A stretch of 64,000 bases of DNA from Brevibacillus humidisoli (GTDB taxonomy: Bacteria > Bacillota > Bacilli > Brevibacillales > Brevibacillaceae), in NCBI RefSeq assembly GCF_020923435.1, contig NZ_CP087263.1, positions 949,970-1,013,969 of the forward strand, read 5' to 3'. Within the stretch, counting starts at the first letter, position 1. Each line of letters opens with the position of its first letter. The notes beneath the pieces were generated by a model. The model did no database searches. It was not told the DNA's origin and was given only the letters and a program-made list of their open reading frames with translations. A program made the position numbers and the translations under genes. Shown piece after piece: positions 18,212 through 26,788 of this stretch.

Positions 18212-18405
18212 AAATCGGCCCCCTTTCACTGATTTCTGCCTTAGTTTTACCCGTATGTTTCCGGTTTACCCGTAATTGCGTCAACGCGGATCAGACTGCA
18301 GACAAAGGTGCGAGGCAAGGCGACTGGCTCTTTTCATTCACTCTGATAAAATACGGGGCTGAGGAAACGATATAACAAAACCATAGCGCAGGCGGTGTTT
18401 CCATA

Positions 18406-19518
18406 GTGCGCATCATCGGTGAAAGGCTGATACAGGAAGAAGATGGGTATGTGGTCATCCTACAGTTGGACAAAGCGAGCACGGAATTCGCTGAAGAGGG
18501 TCGGCGACAGCCGCAGAAGGACGGAGTGCTCGCCGATCAGACTGTGGAGTACGTACGAAGACGGTTTCCTCATCTAAAAGTCAAAACGGTGAAGATCATG
18601 GTGGGAACCGTGCTGGTCGCAACCTTTTCGCTAACTGGAGCAGGGCAGCAGGATGAGGTGCATGCGGTGGCTGCAGTGGAAGCGGCGACTGGGCCTCAAT
18701 CTCTTGTTCAAGCCCTACCGGGCGGCATCCTCACCTTGGGAGCTCGGGGGGATGGCGTCAAAACGCTTCAGACGTCGTTGAATCACCTCGGATTCTCCCT
18801 GGCCCAAGACGGGATCTACGGACCTCGCACCAGGGCGGCTGTCCTGCAGTTTCAGCAGGGCCATCTGTCTTTGGCCAATGACGGGATATATGGTCCCCAT
18901 ACTCGATATGTGATCGAGACGCTGCTGATGGGCAAACGTGTGGTGGTCAACCCGGATGATCAGCTTGTGGTGGTGAACAAGCAGAATCGCCTACCGCCGG
19001 GTTACGTTCCCCGAGACCTCGTCGTCGCGGACGTCCGTTTCTCGTTTGCCGAAGATTCTCCGAAAAAATGGATGCGACGGGAGGCAGCCGAGGCGCTGGC
19101 AGCGTTGTTCACTCAGGCCGAAAAAGAAAACATCCAGCTCTATGCGGTTTCCGGATACCGGTCCTATGAGCGTCAGGAGGCGATTTTCGCTGCCAATATG
19201 CAACGAGTGGGAGCAGACAGCGCGAATCAATTCAGTGCACGCGCAGGAGAAAGCGAACACCAGACAGGACTGGCGATGGACGTAACCTCAGCCGCGGCGG
19301 GATACCGATTGACGACCGGTTTTGGTGAGACGAAGGAAGGAAAATGGCTGCAGCAGCATGCAGCAGAGTTTGGCTTTATCATCCGCTATCCCCAAGGAAA
19401 AGAAACGATAACAGGATACCAATATGAACCATGGCATTTGCGCTATGTCGGCAAAGAAGCAGCAACAACGATTGCAGCTCGGGGGAGTACGCTTGAAGAA
19501 TACGTAGGCATCAGATAA
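18406..19518 (+). CDS. VanY-type D-alanyl-D-alanine carboxypeptidase with peptidoglycan-binding domain
   Basis: This 370-residue protein has an N-terminal cytoplasmic stretch (1-57), one transmembrane helix (about 58-80), and a peptidoglycan-binding-1 region (about 113-175). That region carries a partial internal duplication, DGIYGPRTR and DGIYGPHTR. The VanY/DacB-like domain (about 200-355) contains SGYRS (249-253), SEHQTGLAMDV (283-293) with the zinc His and Asp, and EPWHLRYVG (341-349). The start is GTG with only a weak site. The enzyme would trim the terminal D-Ala from stem peptides outside the membrane. The cytoplasmic N-terminal extension is unusual for VanY. Confidence 0.88.
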   Translation: MRIIGERLIQEEDGYVVILQLDKASTEFAEEGRRQPQKDGVLADQTVEYVRRRFPHLKVKTVKIMVGTVLVATFSLTGAGQQDEVHAVAAVEAATGPQSLVQALPGGILTLGARGDGVKTLQTSLNHLGFSLAQDGIYGPRTRAAVLQFQQGHLSLANDGIYGPHTRYVIETLLMGKRVVVNPDDQLVVVNKQNRLPPGYVPRDLVVADVRFSFAEDSPKKWMRREAAEALAALFTQAEKENIQLYAVSGYRSYERQEAIFAANMQRVGADSANQFSARAGESEHQTGLAMDVTSAAAGYRLTTGFGETKEGKWLQQHAAEFGFIIRYPQGKETITGYQYEPWHLRYVGKEAATTIAARGSTLEEYVGIR

Positions 19519-19537
19519 ACACCGACAAGGAGGGAAC

Positions 19538-19795
19538 ATGATGGACAGGTCAGCAAAGCAACAGGTAAATCAGTTAAACATTCAACAAAACATGGATACA
19601 CCGTTAATCACAGAACAAGAGGAGGACGAATTAACCGGGCCGGAAAAGGATGGAGCCGGTTCGGTCAACCGCAATTGTGACGACTTTGCTTCTCAGGAAG
19701 AAGCCCAGGCTTTTTATGAAGCGTCAGGAGGACCAGACAAAGATCCGCATCGCTTGGACCGGGATCGCGACGGATTGGCTTGTGAGCGCAGGTAA
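19538..19795 (+). CDS. Small Excalibur calcium-binding-domain protein
   Basis: This 85-residue protein has a polar Gln/Glu-rich N-terminus and a C-terminal Excalibur domain. NCDDFASQEEAQAFYEAS is followed by DPHRLDRDRDGLACE, an EF-hand-like DxDxDG calcium loop flanked by two cysteines. AAGGAGGG precedes the ATG. Most Excalibur domains are extracellular, yet no signal peptide is visible here. It lies 19 bp behind the carboxypeptidase gene, probably in one transcript. Confidence 0.85.
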   Translation: MMDRSAKQQVNQLNIQQNMDTPLITEQEEDELTGPEKDGAGSVNRNCDDFASQEEAQAFYEASGGPDKDPHRLDRDRDGLACERR

Positions 19796-20019
19796 CAGAG
19801 AGACCCCGCCTTGAGTAGCGAGGCGGGGTCAGTAGTGGTGGTGGTGCGGGAGCTGTTATCGTTCAAGCGTCTCGCCTGCTTTTTTTCGTTCTGCTCTGTC
19901 GACTCCGCTTCGGCGTATTTGTCGATTTTTCCTGCTTTCCTGGTCATGGTATAGCCATGCATACCGCTCCCATGATAACCCATTTCTCGTTTTGTGTGGC
20001 TGTTGTGATCGAGCGACAT
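19714..20019 (-). CDS. Possible small protein convergent with the Excalibur gene
   Basis: The ATG at 20019 has an excellent AAAGGGAGGGATTCC site. The first 40 or so residues (His, Lys, Tyr and Gly rich) look like a genuine small protein. The remainder reads through the GC hairpin and overlaps the Excalibur gene on the other strand by 82 bp, with low-complexity Arg/Ser content. The true product may have been shorter, with a frameshift or stop lost near 19860. Low certainty about the 3' end. Confidence 0.35.
   Translation of the reverse strand: MSLDHNSHTKREMGYHGSGMHGYTMTRKAGKIDKYAEAESTEQNEKKQARRLNDNSSRTTTTTDPASLLKAGSLCYLRSQANPSRSRSKRCGSLSGPPDAS
19802..19830. terminator. Strong GC hairpin after the Excalibur gene
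   Basis: GACCCCGCCT (19802-19811) pairs perfectly with AGGCGGGGTC (19821-19830) around a nine-base loop. No T-run follows on either strand, so termination is uncertain. The hairpin lies between convergent genes. Confidence 0.45.
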
Positions 20020-20239
20020 TGGAATCCCTCCCTTTTTGTTGTAGTTTGTCCCAAAGTGGCTGCCACAGACTCCATTTGTCTGGGATGGCGAAAGGGAACG
20101 ATCCATAAGTCATCTGATGAAGGGCATCGTTTGCCCTTTGGTAAACTTTGTGCTACCGTTTTGGATATAGTGAATATTTGGGAGACGATCCCACAGAAAA
20201 GGGAGCGGCATAGGTAAGCCAAGACTGGAGGGAAACATG

Positions 20240-21160
20240 ATGAGGTATCGCAGATTAGGCCGGACCAACCTGAAAGTATCCGTTGTTGGTGTGGGTACCT
20301 GGCAGTATGGGGGAGAGTGGGGCAGGACCTACAGCCAAGATGAGGTAGATCGGATCTTGAGCAAAGCGAAAGAAGTTGGGATCAACCTGATTGACACCGC
20401 CGAATGTTACGGCGACCATGTATCAGAAGCGTTTATCGGTGAATTCGTCAAGAAAGATCGGCGGGAAGACTGGATCATCGCTACCAAGTTTGGCCACAAA
20501 TTCCATGAGAACTTCCAACGCTCACAGCTTTGGTCGCCGCAAGAGGTCCTTAAGCAGTTGGAAGATTCGCTTCGCGCCCTGCAGACGGATTACATCGACC
20601 TGTATCAGTTCCACTCCGGAACAGACGAGATGTTTGACAACGACGATCTGTGGACGATGTTGGAAAAACAGGTGGAAGCGGGCAAGGTTCGTCATCTGGG
20701 CATCTCAATCGCTAAAAACGACAACCTGCATCAGACCGCTGCAGCAAGTAAGGTGAACGCCAAAACGATTCAAGTCGTCTACAACCGCCTCGACCAGACA
20801 CCGGAAGAACGCGTCTTTCCATCTTGCATCGAACAGGATCTCGGGGTGCTGGCACGGGTACCGCTGGCCAGCGGTTATTTGAGCGGGAAGTACAAGCCGG
20901 ATGCCGTTTTCGCAGAAAATGACGTGCGCAACAATCACGATCCTGAACAGCGTTTGCAAAAATTGCAGCAGGTGGAAGCGATCAAGCGGGAAGAGGTACC
21001 GGAGGGCATGGATATGGCTACCTGGGCACTGGTTTGGTGCCTCAAGCATGATGCGGTCACTTGTGTCATTCCAGGATGTAAAGACGAGAAGCAAGTGGTG
21101 GCTAATGCGAAGGCAGCTGAATATGTAAGCGACGATCATCCGCAAGCATGGAAGATGTGA
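20240..21160 (+). CDS. Aldo/keto reductase
   Basis: This is a 306-residue TIM-barrel oxidoreductase of the aldo/keto reductase superfamily. The expected tetrad is visible as Asp in NLIDTAECYG, Tyr in ECYGDH, Lys in ATKFGHK and His in LYQFHSG. The C-terminal cofactor segment IPGCKDEKQVVANAKA fits NADPH binding. GGAGGG lies seven bases before the ATG at 20240; another ATG lies at 20237. It is monocistronic with a palindromic hairpin behind it. Substrate unknown. Confidence 0.9.
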   Translation: MRYRRLGRTNLKVSVVGVGTWQYGGEWGRTYSQDEVDRILSKAKEVGINLIDTAECYGDHVSEAFIGEFVKKDRREDWIIATKFGHKFHENFQRSQLWSPQEVLKQLEDSLRALQTDYIDLYQFHSGTDEMFDNDDLWTMLEKQVEAGKVRHLGISIAKNDNLHQTAAASKVNAKTIQVVYNRLDQTPEERVFPSCIEQDLGVLARVPLASGYLSGKYKPDAVFAENDVRNNHDPEQRLQKLQQVEAIKREEVPEGMDMATWALVWCLKHDAVTCVIPGCKDEKQVVANAKAAEYVSDDHPQAWKM

Positions 21161-21172
21161 ACAAATGAGAGG

Positions 21173-21200
21173 ACAGGCCGTTCTGTACAGAACGGCCTGT
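21173..21200 (+). terminator. Perfect 28-bp palindrome after the aldo/keto reductase gene
   Basis: ACAGGCCGTTCTGT pairs with the directly abutting ACAGAACGGCCTGT (21187-21200). The trailing sequence TGCTATTTGTTG is only weakly T-rich. It is probably a terminator for the reductase gene and may act on both strands. Confidence 0.55.
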
Positions 21201-21332
21201 TGCTATTTGTTGCCCTGCGCGATGAGCGGGAGGATCGCACTTTACTCTTGTCGTGTGTCGTGGGAAGTAATTTTTTTGACCATTCTTTAGCCATTTGGTG
21301 ATCGATAATCCCGGACCAGAGCGCAGAGGAAG

Positions 21333-21623
21333 TTAACGCATAGCCAGTATGATGAGTACAGCAGCGACATTAGGCAGCCCGATTAGGAAAAACCTGATGG
21401 ACCATCGAAATCTGTCCCTTCGGTCTTGTGTGGTTTCGGTGGCAAAATTGGCTCTCATTCGGTCACCAGAGACCAGTGCACCAGAGAAAATGGCTGCCAG
21501 CCCCCAGCAGGCAAATCCCGCAATCCCCGTGTATCGAACCATTTGAGATATATCTCCCGCCAGAAACGCGGCCAACGCGGCAAGAAGAACGAGGGCAACT
21601 CCGGTTAAAACTGATTTGCTCAA
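21333..21623 (-). CDS. DUF5316-family small membrane protein
   Basis: This 96-residue protein has three hydrophobic segments and the characteristic stretch SGALVSGDRMRANFATE followed by RxRFRWSIRFFLIGLPN, which I associate with DUF5316 of Bacillales. It starts with TTG after GAGGGATATAGA. Function is unknown. Confidence 0.75.
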   Translation of the reverse strand: MSKSVLTGVALVLLAALAAFLAGDISQMVRYTGIAGFACWGLAAIFSGALVSGDRMRANFATETTQDRRDRFRWSIRFFLIGLPNVAAVLIILAMR

Positions 21624-21799
21624 TCTATATCCCTCCGTTTCGCATCGTTATGATGGTGTACGAAGCGGAAGGTGAGTTGTTTCGATTTCGTACAACTTCC
21701 TGCGATCACTTGGCTTTGATCTGTCCCTGGCTTGCAGGATATGATGCGTGGGGATAGAGGAACTGATGTATGTACCTTTGTATCATGATTTAGATTACA

Positions 21800-22381
21800 T
21801 TACGATCCGATACTTCTCGCTGTATAGAACCCGGCGAGAAAAATGGTTGTGATCAGGACAAAATGGAGCAGAAACCAGCCAATCGTGCCAAACCGCAATC
21901 GATCAACAGACAGCGGCTTTCGATCCCTGCTCGGAACAACCAATCCCCCGATCCACTCGAACAGCAAGAAGTAAAGCCACCACCAGGTATAGGAGTCCCA
22001 GAGGTCCCAAAACTGTTCATAACGGATCAGCTGCGTTCTGCTCTGTGCCCAAGTCTCCATTGACATGCCAATATGAATCAAAACCCAGTAAAAAGGGATT
22101 TTCCATCCCCATGACGTGGGACTATATCTGACTCCGAGCAGCACGTAAAAGGGGAATATTGTGAGAATCGGAATGATCGGCATCGATGACAGGGAAGGGA
22201 ACAGTCGATAAGGGAAAGAGTAGAACCCCAGGCTGACAAAGATGTAGCACAATGTATGCCCAACGAGACAGCTCAAGAGAAACAGCAAACCATACCGCTT
22301 CCAGTTATGTCTGAGGATGAATAGCAAACCGATTGTACTAATCGCAGTCAACGTGATCGTTACAATAAACTCGATTGTCAT
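21800..22381 (-). CDS. CBO0543-family membrane protein
   Basis: This 193-residue protein has about five or six hydrophobic helices with conserved-looking aromatic loops (GFYSFPYRLFP, MSMETWAQSRTQLIRY, DLWDSYTWWWLYFL). These match what I recall of the CBO0543 family of spore-former membrane proteins. GAGGAGTAGG precedes the ATG. No function is known. Confidence 0.7.
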   Translation of the reverse strand: MTIEFIVTITLTAISTIGLLFILRHNWKRYGLLFLLSCLVGHTLCYIFVSLGFYSFPYRLFPSLSSMPIIPILTIFPFYVLLGVRYSPTSWGWKIPFYWVLIHIGMSMETWAQSRTQLIRYEQFWDLWDSYTWWWLYFLLFEWIGGLVVPSRDRKPLSVDRLRFGTIGWFLLHFVLITTIFLAGFYTARSIGS

Positions 22382-22495
22382 GGGCCTACTCCTCGTTATC
22401 CTTCATGATCGTGGTATATACAAGCTTAGCCCAAAATGGTTCGGTCAAAACCTCAGTATAGATAATCAGAGGTCAAACAGGAGAAGAAAGCAGGG

Positions 22496-22834
22496 TTACG
22501 CCCGAACCCGATCCCCCCTCGTAGTAGGTTGGGAAGTTACCAGAAACTCCACGTCTGTGTCTGACTCATTGATCACTTGATGTACCGTATACGGCGGGAT
22601 TTCCAATCCTTCATGCTGATGCAGAACAACGATGTTATCACCCACATGAATCGTCAAGACTCCCGACAAGACGAAGAAAAACTGGCGTGCCTGATGATGG
22701 ACATGTCTTTCTTCCGAGGTACCGGCCGGCATTCGTTCATGAATCACGCTTACTGACGAATGGTTGACCAGATGCCAACCGTCACAACTGCTGCCCCATT
22801 GGTAATGTTCTGCATTGATTTTGCTGATTTTCAT
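22496..22834 (-). CDS. Cupin-domain protein
   Basis: This 112-residue single-domain cupin has ERHVHHQARQFFFVLSGVLTI (motif 1, metal-binding His and Gln/Glu positions) and GLEIPPYTVHQVINES (motif 2, with His). I chose the ATG at 22834, following GAAAGGATC; an upstream TTG overlaps that site. It is likely a small sugar-isomerase or sensor-like cupin; the substrate is not apparent. Confidence 0.85.
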   Translation of the reverse strand: MKISKINAEHYQWGSSCDGWHLVNHSSVSVIHERMPAGTSEERHVHHQARQFFFVLSGVLTIHVGDNIVVLHQHEGLEIPPYTVHQVINESDTDVEFLVTSQPTTRGDRVRA

Positions 22835-22880
22835 AAGAACCGATCCTTTCAAAAGGGTTTGATTGGTAACGTGCGAATCT

Positions 22881-22905
22881 AAGCACCCGAAAGGTGCTTT
22901 TTTTT
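22881..22905 (+). terminator. Plus-strand terminator without an upstream plus-strand gene
   Basis: AAGCACC (22881-22887), loop CGAAA, GGTGCTT (22893-22899) and a run of eight T. No plus-strand gene lies between 21160 and this site. It either insulates mrfA from upstream transcription or ends a short unannotated RNA. Confidence 0.75.
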
Positions 22906-22909
22906 AACG

Positions 22910-22938
22910 TTTACACCACGAACATATATTCTTACAAT
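22910..22938 (+). promoter_or_regulatory. mrfA promoter with embedded LexA-box-like sequence
   Basis: TTTACA (22910-22915) and TACAAT (22933-22938) with exactly 17 bp between them. Within the spacer, CGAACATATATTCT (22919-22932) matches the Bacillus DinR/LexA box CGAACRNRYGTTYC at 12 of 14 positions. Confidence 0.65.
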
Positions 22939-22960
22939 AGAAGCAAGAAGGTGATAACCG

Positions 22961-25243
22961 ATGAACCGAAAACGACTGTTAGGGGAATTGCTGGAGCAGC
23001 TAAAGAAAGACGAGCGTTTCAGCAGACAGATCATACACTGGGAGACACTGCCGCCTCGGGCAGCTCAAACCGTTTCTTTTCCGACCGATTTGGATCAGCG
23101 AATCAAACAGACACTTCTCAAGCGAGGTATCACCAGTCTCTACACACATCAAGAGACTTCCTACCGACACGTGCGGGCCGGGAGACACGTCGTGGCGGTA
23201 ACGCCGACCGCATCGGGAAAAAGTCTGTGCTACCATCTGCCGATCCTGCAGGCATTGGCGGAGCAGCCACAGGTTCGCGCCCTCTATCTGTTTCCGACAA
23301 AAGCGCTGGCACAGGATCAGAAAAGCGAACTGCACGATTTGATAGACGAAGGGGGGCTCTCCATCAAGTCGGAGACCTATGACGGGGATACTCCTGCCCA
23401 TATCCGGCAAATGGTCCGCAAGGCAGGCAACATCGTGATCACCAATCCGGATATGCTGCATTCCGCCATCCTTCCTCATCATACCAAATGGGTCTCTTTC
23501 TTTGAACGTCTCAAGTACGTGGTGATCGATGAACTGCATACCTATCGCGGCGTGTTTGGCAGTCATGTGGCCAACGTGATTCGCCGGCTAAAGCGGATTT
23601 GCGCCTTTTATGGCAGCCACCCGCAATTCATCTGCACCTCTGCAACGATCGCCAATCCGCAAGAGCTGGCTGAGCAGTTGACAGAGGAGGCGGTGGAACT
23701 GGTTGACAACAACGGTGCCCCGTCGGGCAGGAAGCACTTTTTGTTCTACAATCCGCCGATCGTCAACCGTCAACTGAACATTCGCCGCAGTGCCACCTTG
23801 GAGGCACGGGATCTTGCAGCATCGTTCCTCGCCAATGGCATTCAGACGATCTTGTTCGCCCGCAGCCGAGTACGCGTCGAGATTTTACTCAGCTATCTGC
23901 AGGAGCTGATCAAAAAGAAACTGGGGCCGAAGTCGATACAGGGATATCGCGGCGGCTACCTGCCCAGTCAGAGGCGGGCGATTGAGCGAGGGCTGCGGCA
24001 AGGTGAGATTATGGGTGTGGTCAGTACCAATGCGCTAGAGTTGGGGGTGGACATCGGCCAGCTTCAGGTCTGCGTCATCACCGGCTATCCGGGCTCCGTG
24101 GCTAGTACATGGCAGCAGGCTGGACGAGCCGGGAGACGTCAGGACGAATCGGTGGTCGTGCTGGTAGGGAGTTCATCGCCGCTGGATCAGTACATCATCC
24201 GGCATCCGGAGTACTTCTTTGGACGAAGCCCGGAGTCGGCCCGGATCAATCCCGACAATCTGATTATTTTGGTTGACCATATCAAATGTGCGGCATATGA
24301 ACTTCCCTTTCGCGAGGGAGAGCAGTTCGGCCGCGCCGAGATCGTGGAGATCCTGGAGTTTTTGACCGATGAGCAGATCTTGCATTTCGCCAGAGGAAAA
24401 TGGTATTGGATGAACGAGTCGTTTCCCGCTCACGAGATCAGCCTACGTTCTGCCTCGCAGGAAAACGTGGTGATTATCGACATCAGCGAGCGGGGAGGCG
24501 AACGCGTCATTGGTGAAATGGATCGTTTCAGTTCCCTTACACTGCTGCACGATGAAGCCATTTACCTCCATCAGGGTGTCCAGTATCAGGTGGAGAAGCT
24601 GGATTATGAAGAGAAGAAGGCATACGTCCGAGAGGTACAGGTGGATTACTACACGGATGCCAATCTGGCCGTCCAGTTAAAGGTGTTGGAAGAAGATGAG
24701 GCCAGAGACCGGGGACAGGCCGGATATGCGTACGGGGAAGTGTCGGTCCACGCGATGGCGACCATCTTTAAAAAAATCAAGTTTGAAACTCATGAGAATA
24801 TCGGATCGGGGCCGATCCACCTGCCTGAGGAAGAGTTGCATACCAACGCGGCATGGATCAGCTTTTCAGAAACATTATTGGAGAAAATGGGAAAAGAGGA
24901 GGTAGAAAGAGGGCTGGTAGGTTTGGCGCACGTGCTGCAGCATGTTGCTCCGTTGTTCGTGATGTGCGACCCAACCGATCTGCATGTAATCCCGCAGGGA
25001 AAAGCTGTTCATTCCGGAGCACCATCCATTTTTCTCTATGACCGGTATCCAGGCGGGATCGGTCTCAGTGAACAGGTCTACAAAGAGATGGAAGCGATTC
25101 TCACCCAGGCCGAAGCATTGATCTGCTCCTGTCCGTGTGCATCCGGTTGTCCCTCCTGTACGGGTGCTTCCGAGGAGGGAAGCAAGGAATTGGCGCTCGA
25201 TTTGCTGCGAGTAGCCCAGGGAGGAGGCCTCTATGTCTCTTAA
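22961..25243 (+). CDS. mrfA: MrfA (YprA) DEAD/DEAH-box DNA repair helicase
   Basis: This 760-residue superfamily 2 helicase has Walker A TPTASGKS (81-88), a DEAH-variant box VVIDELHTYRG, motif III CTSATIANP, and motifs V/VI TNALELGVDIG and QQAGRAGRRQDE. A C-terminal DUF1998 region ends in the metal-binding cluster CSCPCASGCPSC. This is the MrfA/YprA architecture of Bacillus subtilis, which with MrfB repairs mitomycin C adducts independently of UvrABC. The ATG follows AGAAGGTGATAACC. Its stop overlaps the mrfB start. Confidence 0.92.
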   Translation: MNRKRLLGELLEQLKKDERFSRQIIHWETLPPRAAQTVSFPTDLDQRIKQTLLKRGITSLYTHQETSYRHVRAGRHVVAVTPTASGKSLCYHLPILQALAEQPQVRALYLFPTKALAQDQKSELHDLIDEGGLSIKSETYDGDTPAHIRQMVRKAGNIVITNPDMLHSAILPHHTKWVSFFERLKYVVIDELHTYRGVFGSHVANVIRRLKRICAFYGSHPQFICTSATIANPQELAEQLTEEAVELVDNNGAPSGRKHFLFYNPPIVNRQLNIRRSATLEARDLAASFLANGIQTILFARSRVRVEILLSYLQELIKKKLGPKSIQGYRGGYLPSQRRAIERGLRQGEIMGVVSTNALELGVDIGQLQVCVITGYPGSVASTWQQAGRAGRRQDESVVVLVGSSSPLDQYIIRHPEYFFGRSPESARINPDNLIILVDHIKCAAYELPFREGEQFGRAEIVEILEFLTDEQILHFARGKWYWMNESFPAHEISLRSASQENVVIIDISERGGERVIGEMDRFSSLTLLHDEAIYLHQGVQYQVEKLDYEEKKAYVREVQVDYYTDANLAVQLKVLEEDEARDRGQAGYAYGEVSVHAMATIFKKIKFETHENIGSGPIHLPEEELHTNAAWISFSETLLEKMGKEEVERGLVGLAHVLQHVAPLFVMCDPTDLHVIPQGKAVHSGAPSIFLYDRYPGGIGLSEQVYKEMEAILTQAEALICSCPCASGCPSCTGASEEGSKELALDLLRVAQGGGLYVS

Positions 25244-26573
25244 GCAAAAACTGCAGCGGATGAAAGGTCACTTGGCGCGTGAAGGGTCTCAGGGGACAGC
25301 ATCAGCGGACCGAGGGGAGATGGCAAACGAGGTGTCTACAAAGAAGCAACTATTAGACCCCTCTATTCCAACTCTCGACATTCCGTTTCTGGATCAATGG
25401 GATCACCTGCAAGCCAAGCCGTATATACAAGATGGCCAATACATCATGATCCGGGAGATCAGCTACCCTCTGTCACAGCGGCATGGACGCTACCGGTTTG
25501 AGGAACTGTATGAGGTGATCGAGATGTGGCAGCAGTCAGACACCGACCATCCACTCTCTTCCGCACGGTTGACACCTGACGCACTGCTGTTTTTTGATAC
25601 AGAAACAACTGGACTGCACGGTGGTGTGGGCAATACGATTTTTTTGCTGGGGTACAGTCGACTGGAGGGGGATCGGGTGGTGGTCCGTCAGCACTTGTTG
25701 CCTTCTCCCGATGCCGAGATTGCCCTCTATCAGTCGTTTCTCGAGCAAGTGAATGACTCCCAATCGTTGGTCACATTTAACGGCAAGGCTTTTGATTGGC
25801 CCCAGGTGAAGACGAGACACACGCTGGTCCGGGACGAGGTTCCCCAACTGCCGCAGTTTGGCCATCTTGATCTGCTGCATGGGTCGAGACGCTTGTGGCG
25901 GAACCATCTGCCATCCTGTCGATTATCGCTGATCGAGCAACAGAAGTTGGATATATGCCGCACGCAGGATGTACCAGGCCAGATGGCGCCGCTGCTTTAC
26001 TTTGATTATCTGAATGACAGAGACCCCCGGACAATCTCCGGCGTCCTTCTACATAATGAAACAGATCTGCTTTCGCTGATCACGCTGTACATCCACCTGT
26101 CCAGACTCTTGCTCGCTCACGAGTCGCAACAAGAGCAGCTGAGGGTCTCACCGGAGGAGCTGTATGAGATTGCCCGCTGGTACGAAGGATTGGGCGAGTG
26201 GGAAAGAGCGATGACACGATACCGAAGCATCATTGAGCGGGCGCCGTCTGGGGATCACTCCCCGCTCAGGGCCCGGGCAAGGATCGCGATGGGCCACCTG
26301 TTAAAGAAACAAAAGAAGTGGCAGCAAGCGATCCATATGTGGGAGCAGTGCATGAGTGAAGCGGTCTATCTCCCGGAAGAGGTGTACATCGAGTCGGCCA
26401 AGATCTGCGAGCACCAGCTAAAGGATTACGAAAAAGCCCTCGCTTATGTAAACAAGGCGTTTGAAGTATGGAAGAAGAGGGGGAGTATGCTGCGGAAGAG
26501 GTCAAGAGCCGAGCTGGAACAGTATCAGAAGCGAATGGAGCGATTGGAGCAAAAGCTTCACCGGCTGGTGTAG
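25233..26573 (+). CDS. mrfB: MrfB (YprB) DEDD exonuclease with C-terminal TPR-like region
   Basis: This 446-residue protein has an RNase H-like exonuclease domain (about 110-290) beginning with FFDTETTGLHGG (acidic DTET at 122-125). It continues through FNGKAFDWPQVKTRH and a late acidic stretch HNETDLLSL. The C-terminal helical repeat region (about 310-440) contains ALAYVNKAFEVW. GGAGG precedes the ATG, and the gene overlaps mrfA by 11 bp. The same gene pair forms the MrfAB mitomycin repair system in B. subtilis. Confidence 0.9.
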   Translation: MSLKQKLQRMKGHLAREGSQGTASADRGEMANEVSTKKQLLDPSIPTLDIPFLDQWDHLQAKPYIQDGQYIMIREISYPLSQRHGRYRFEELYEVIEMWQQSDTDHPLSSARLTPDALLFFDTETTGLHGGVGNTIFLLGYSRLEGDRVVVRQHLLPSPDAEIALYQSFLEQVNDSQSLVTFNGKAFDWPQVKTRHTLVRDEVPQLPQFGHLDLLHGSRRLWRNHLPSCRLSLIEQQKLDICRTQDVPGQMAPLLYFDYLNDRDPRTISGVLLHNETDLLSLITLYIHLSRLLLAHESQQEQLRVSPEELYEIARWYEGLGEWERAMTRYRSIIERAPSGDHSPLRARARIAMGHLLKKQKKWQQAIHMWEQCMSEAVYLPEEVYIESAKICEHQLKDYEKALAYVNKAFEVWKKRGSMLRKRSRAELEQYQKRMERLEQKLHRLV

Positions 26574-26599
26574 CGGTGTAGGGACGAACGGTCCCCTTG

Positions 26600-26782
26600 A
26601 TGCTGCTGATCTACGGGTTCGTGGCCTATTTTCTGATCAGTATTCTTCGCTTTATGCGGGAAAAAAGCCGAAATGACAGAGAGCGCAATCAAATACTGCC
26701 CCAACTGCTGAAAAGGATGGAAAAGTTGGAGAAATCGGCTCAACGGATCAACCAAGGGGATGAAAAGAATCGGCCTGAATGA
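26600..26782 (+). CDS. Small membrane-anchored coiled-coil protein (60 residues)
   Basis: One N-terminal transmembrane helix (LLIYGFVAYFLISILRF) is followed by a charged helix rich in Arg, Glu and Leu (PQLLKRMEKLEKSA). It starts 27 bp after mrfB. The ribosome binding site is poor; translation may depend on coupling to mrfB. No family recognised. Confidence 0.5.
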   Translation: MLLIYGFVAYFLISILRFMREKSRNDRERNQILPQLLKRMEKLEKSAQRINQGDEKNRPE

Positions 26783-26788
26783 TCCCTG

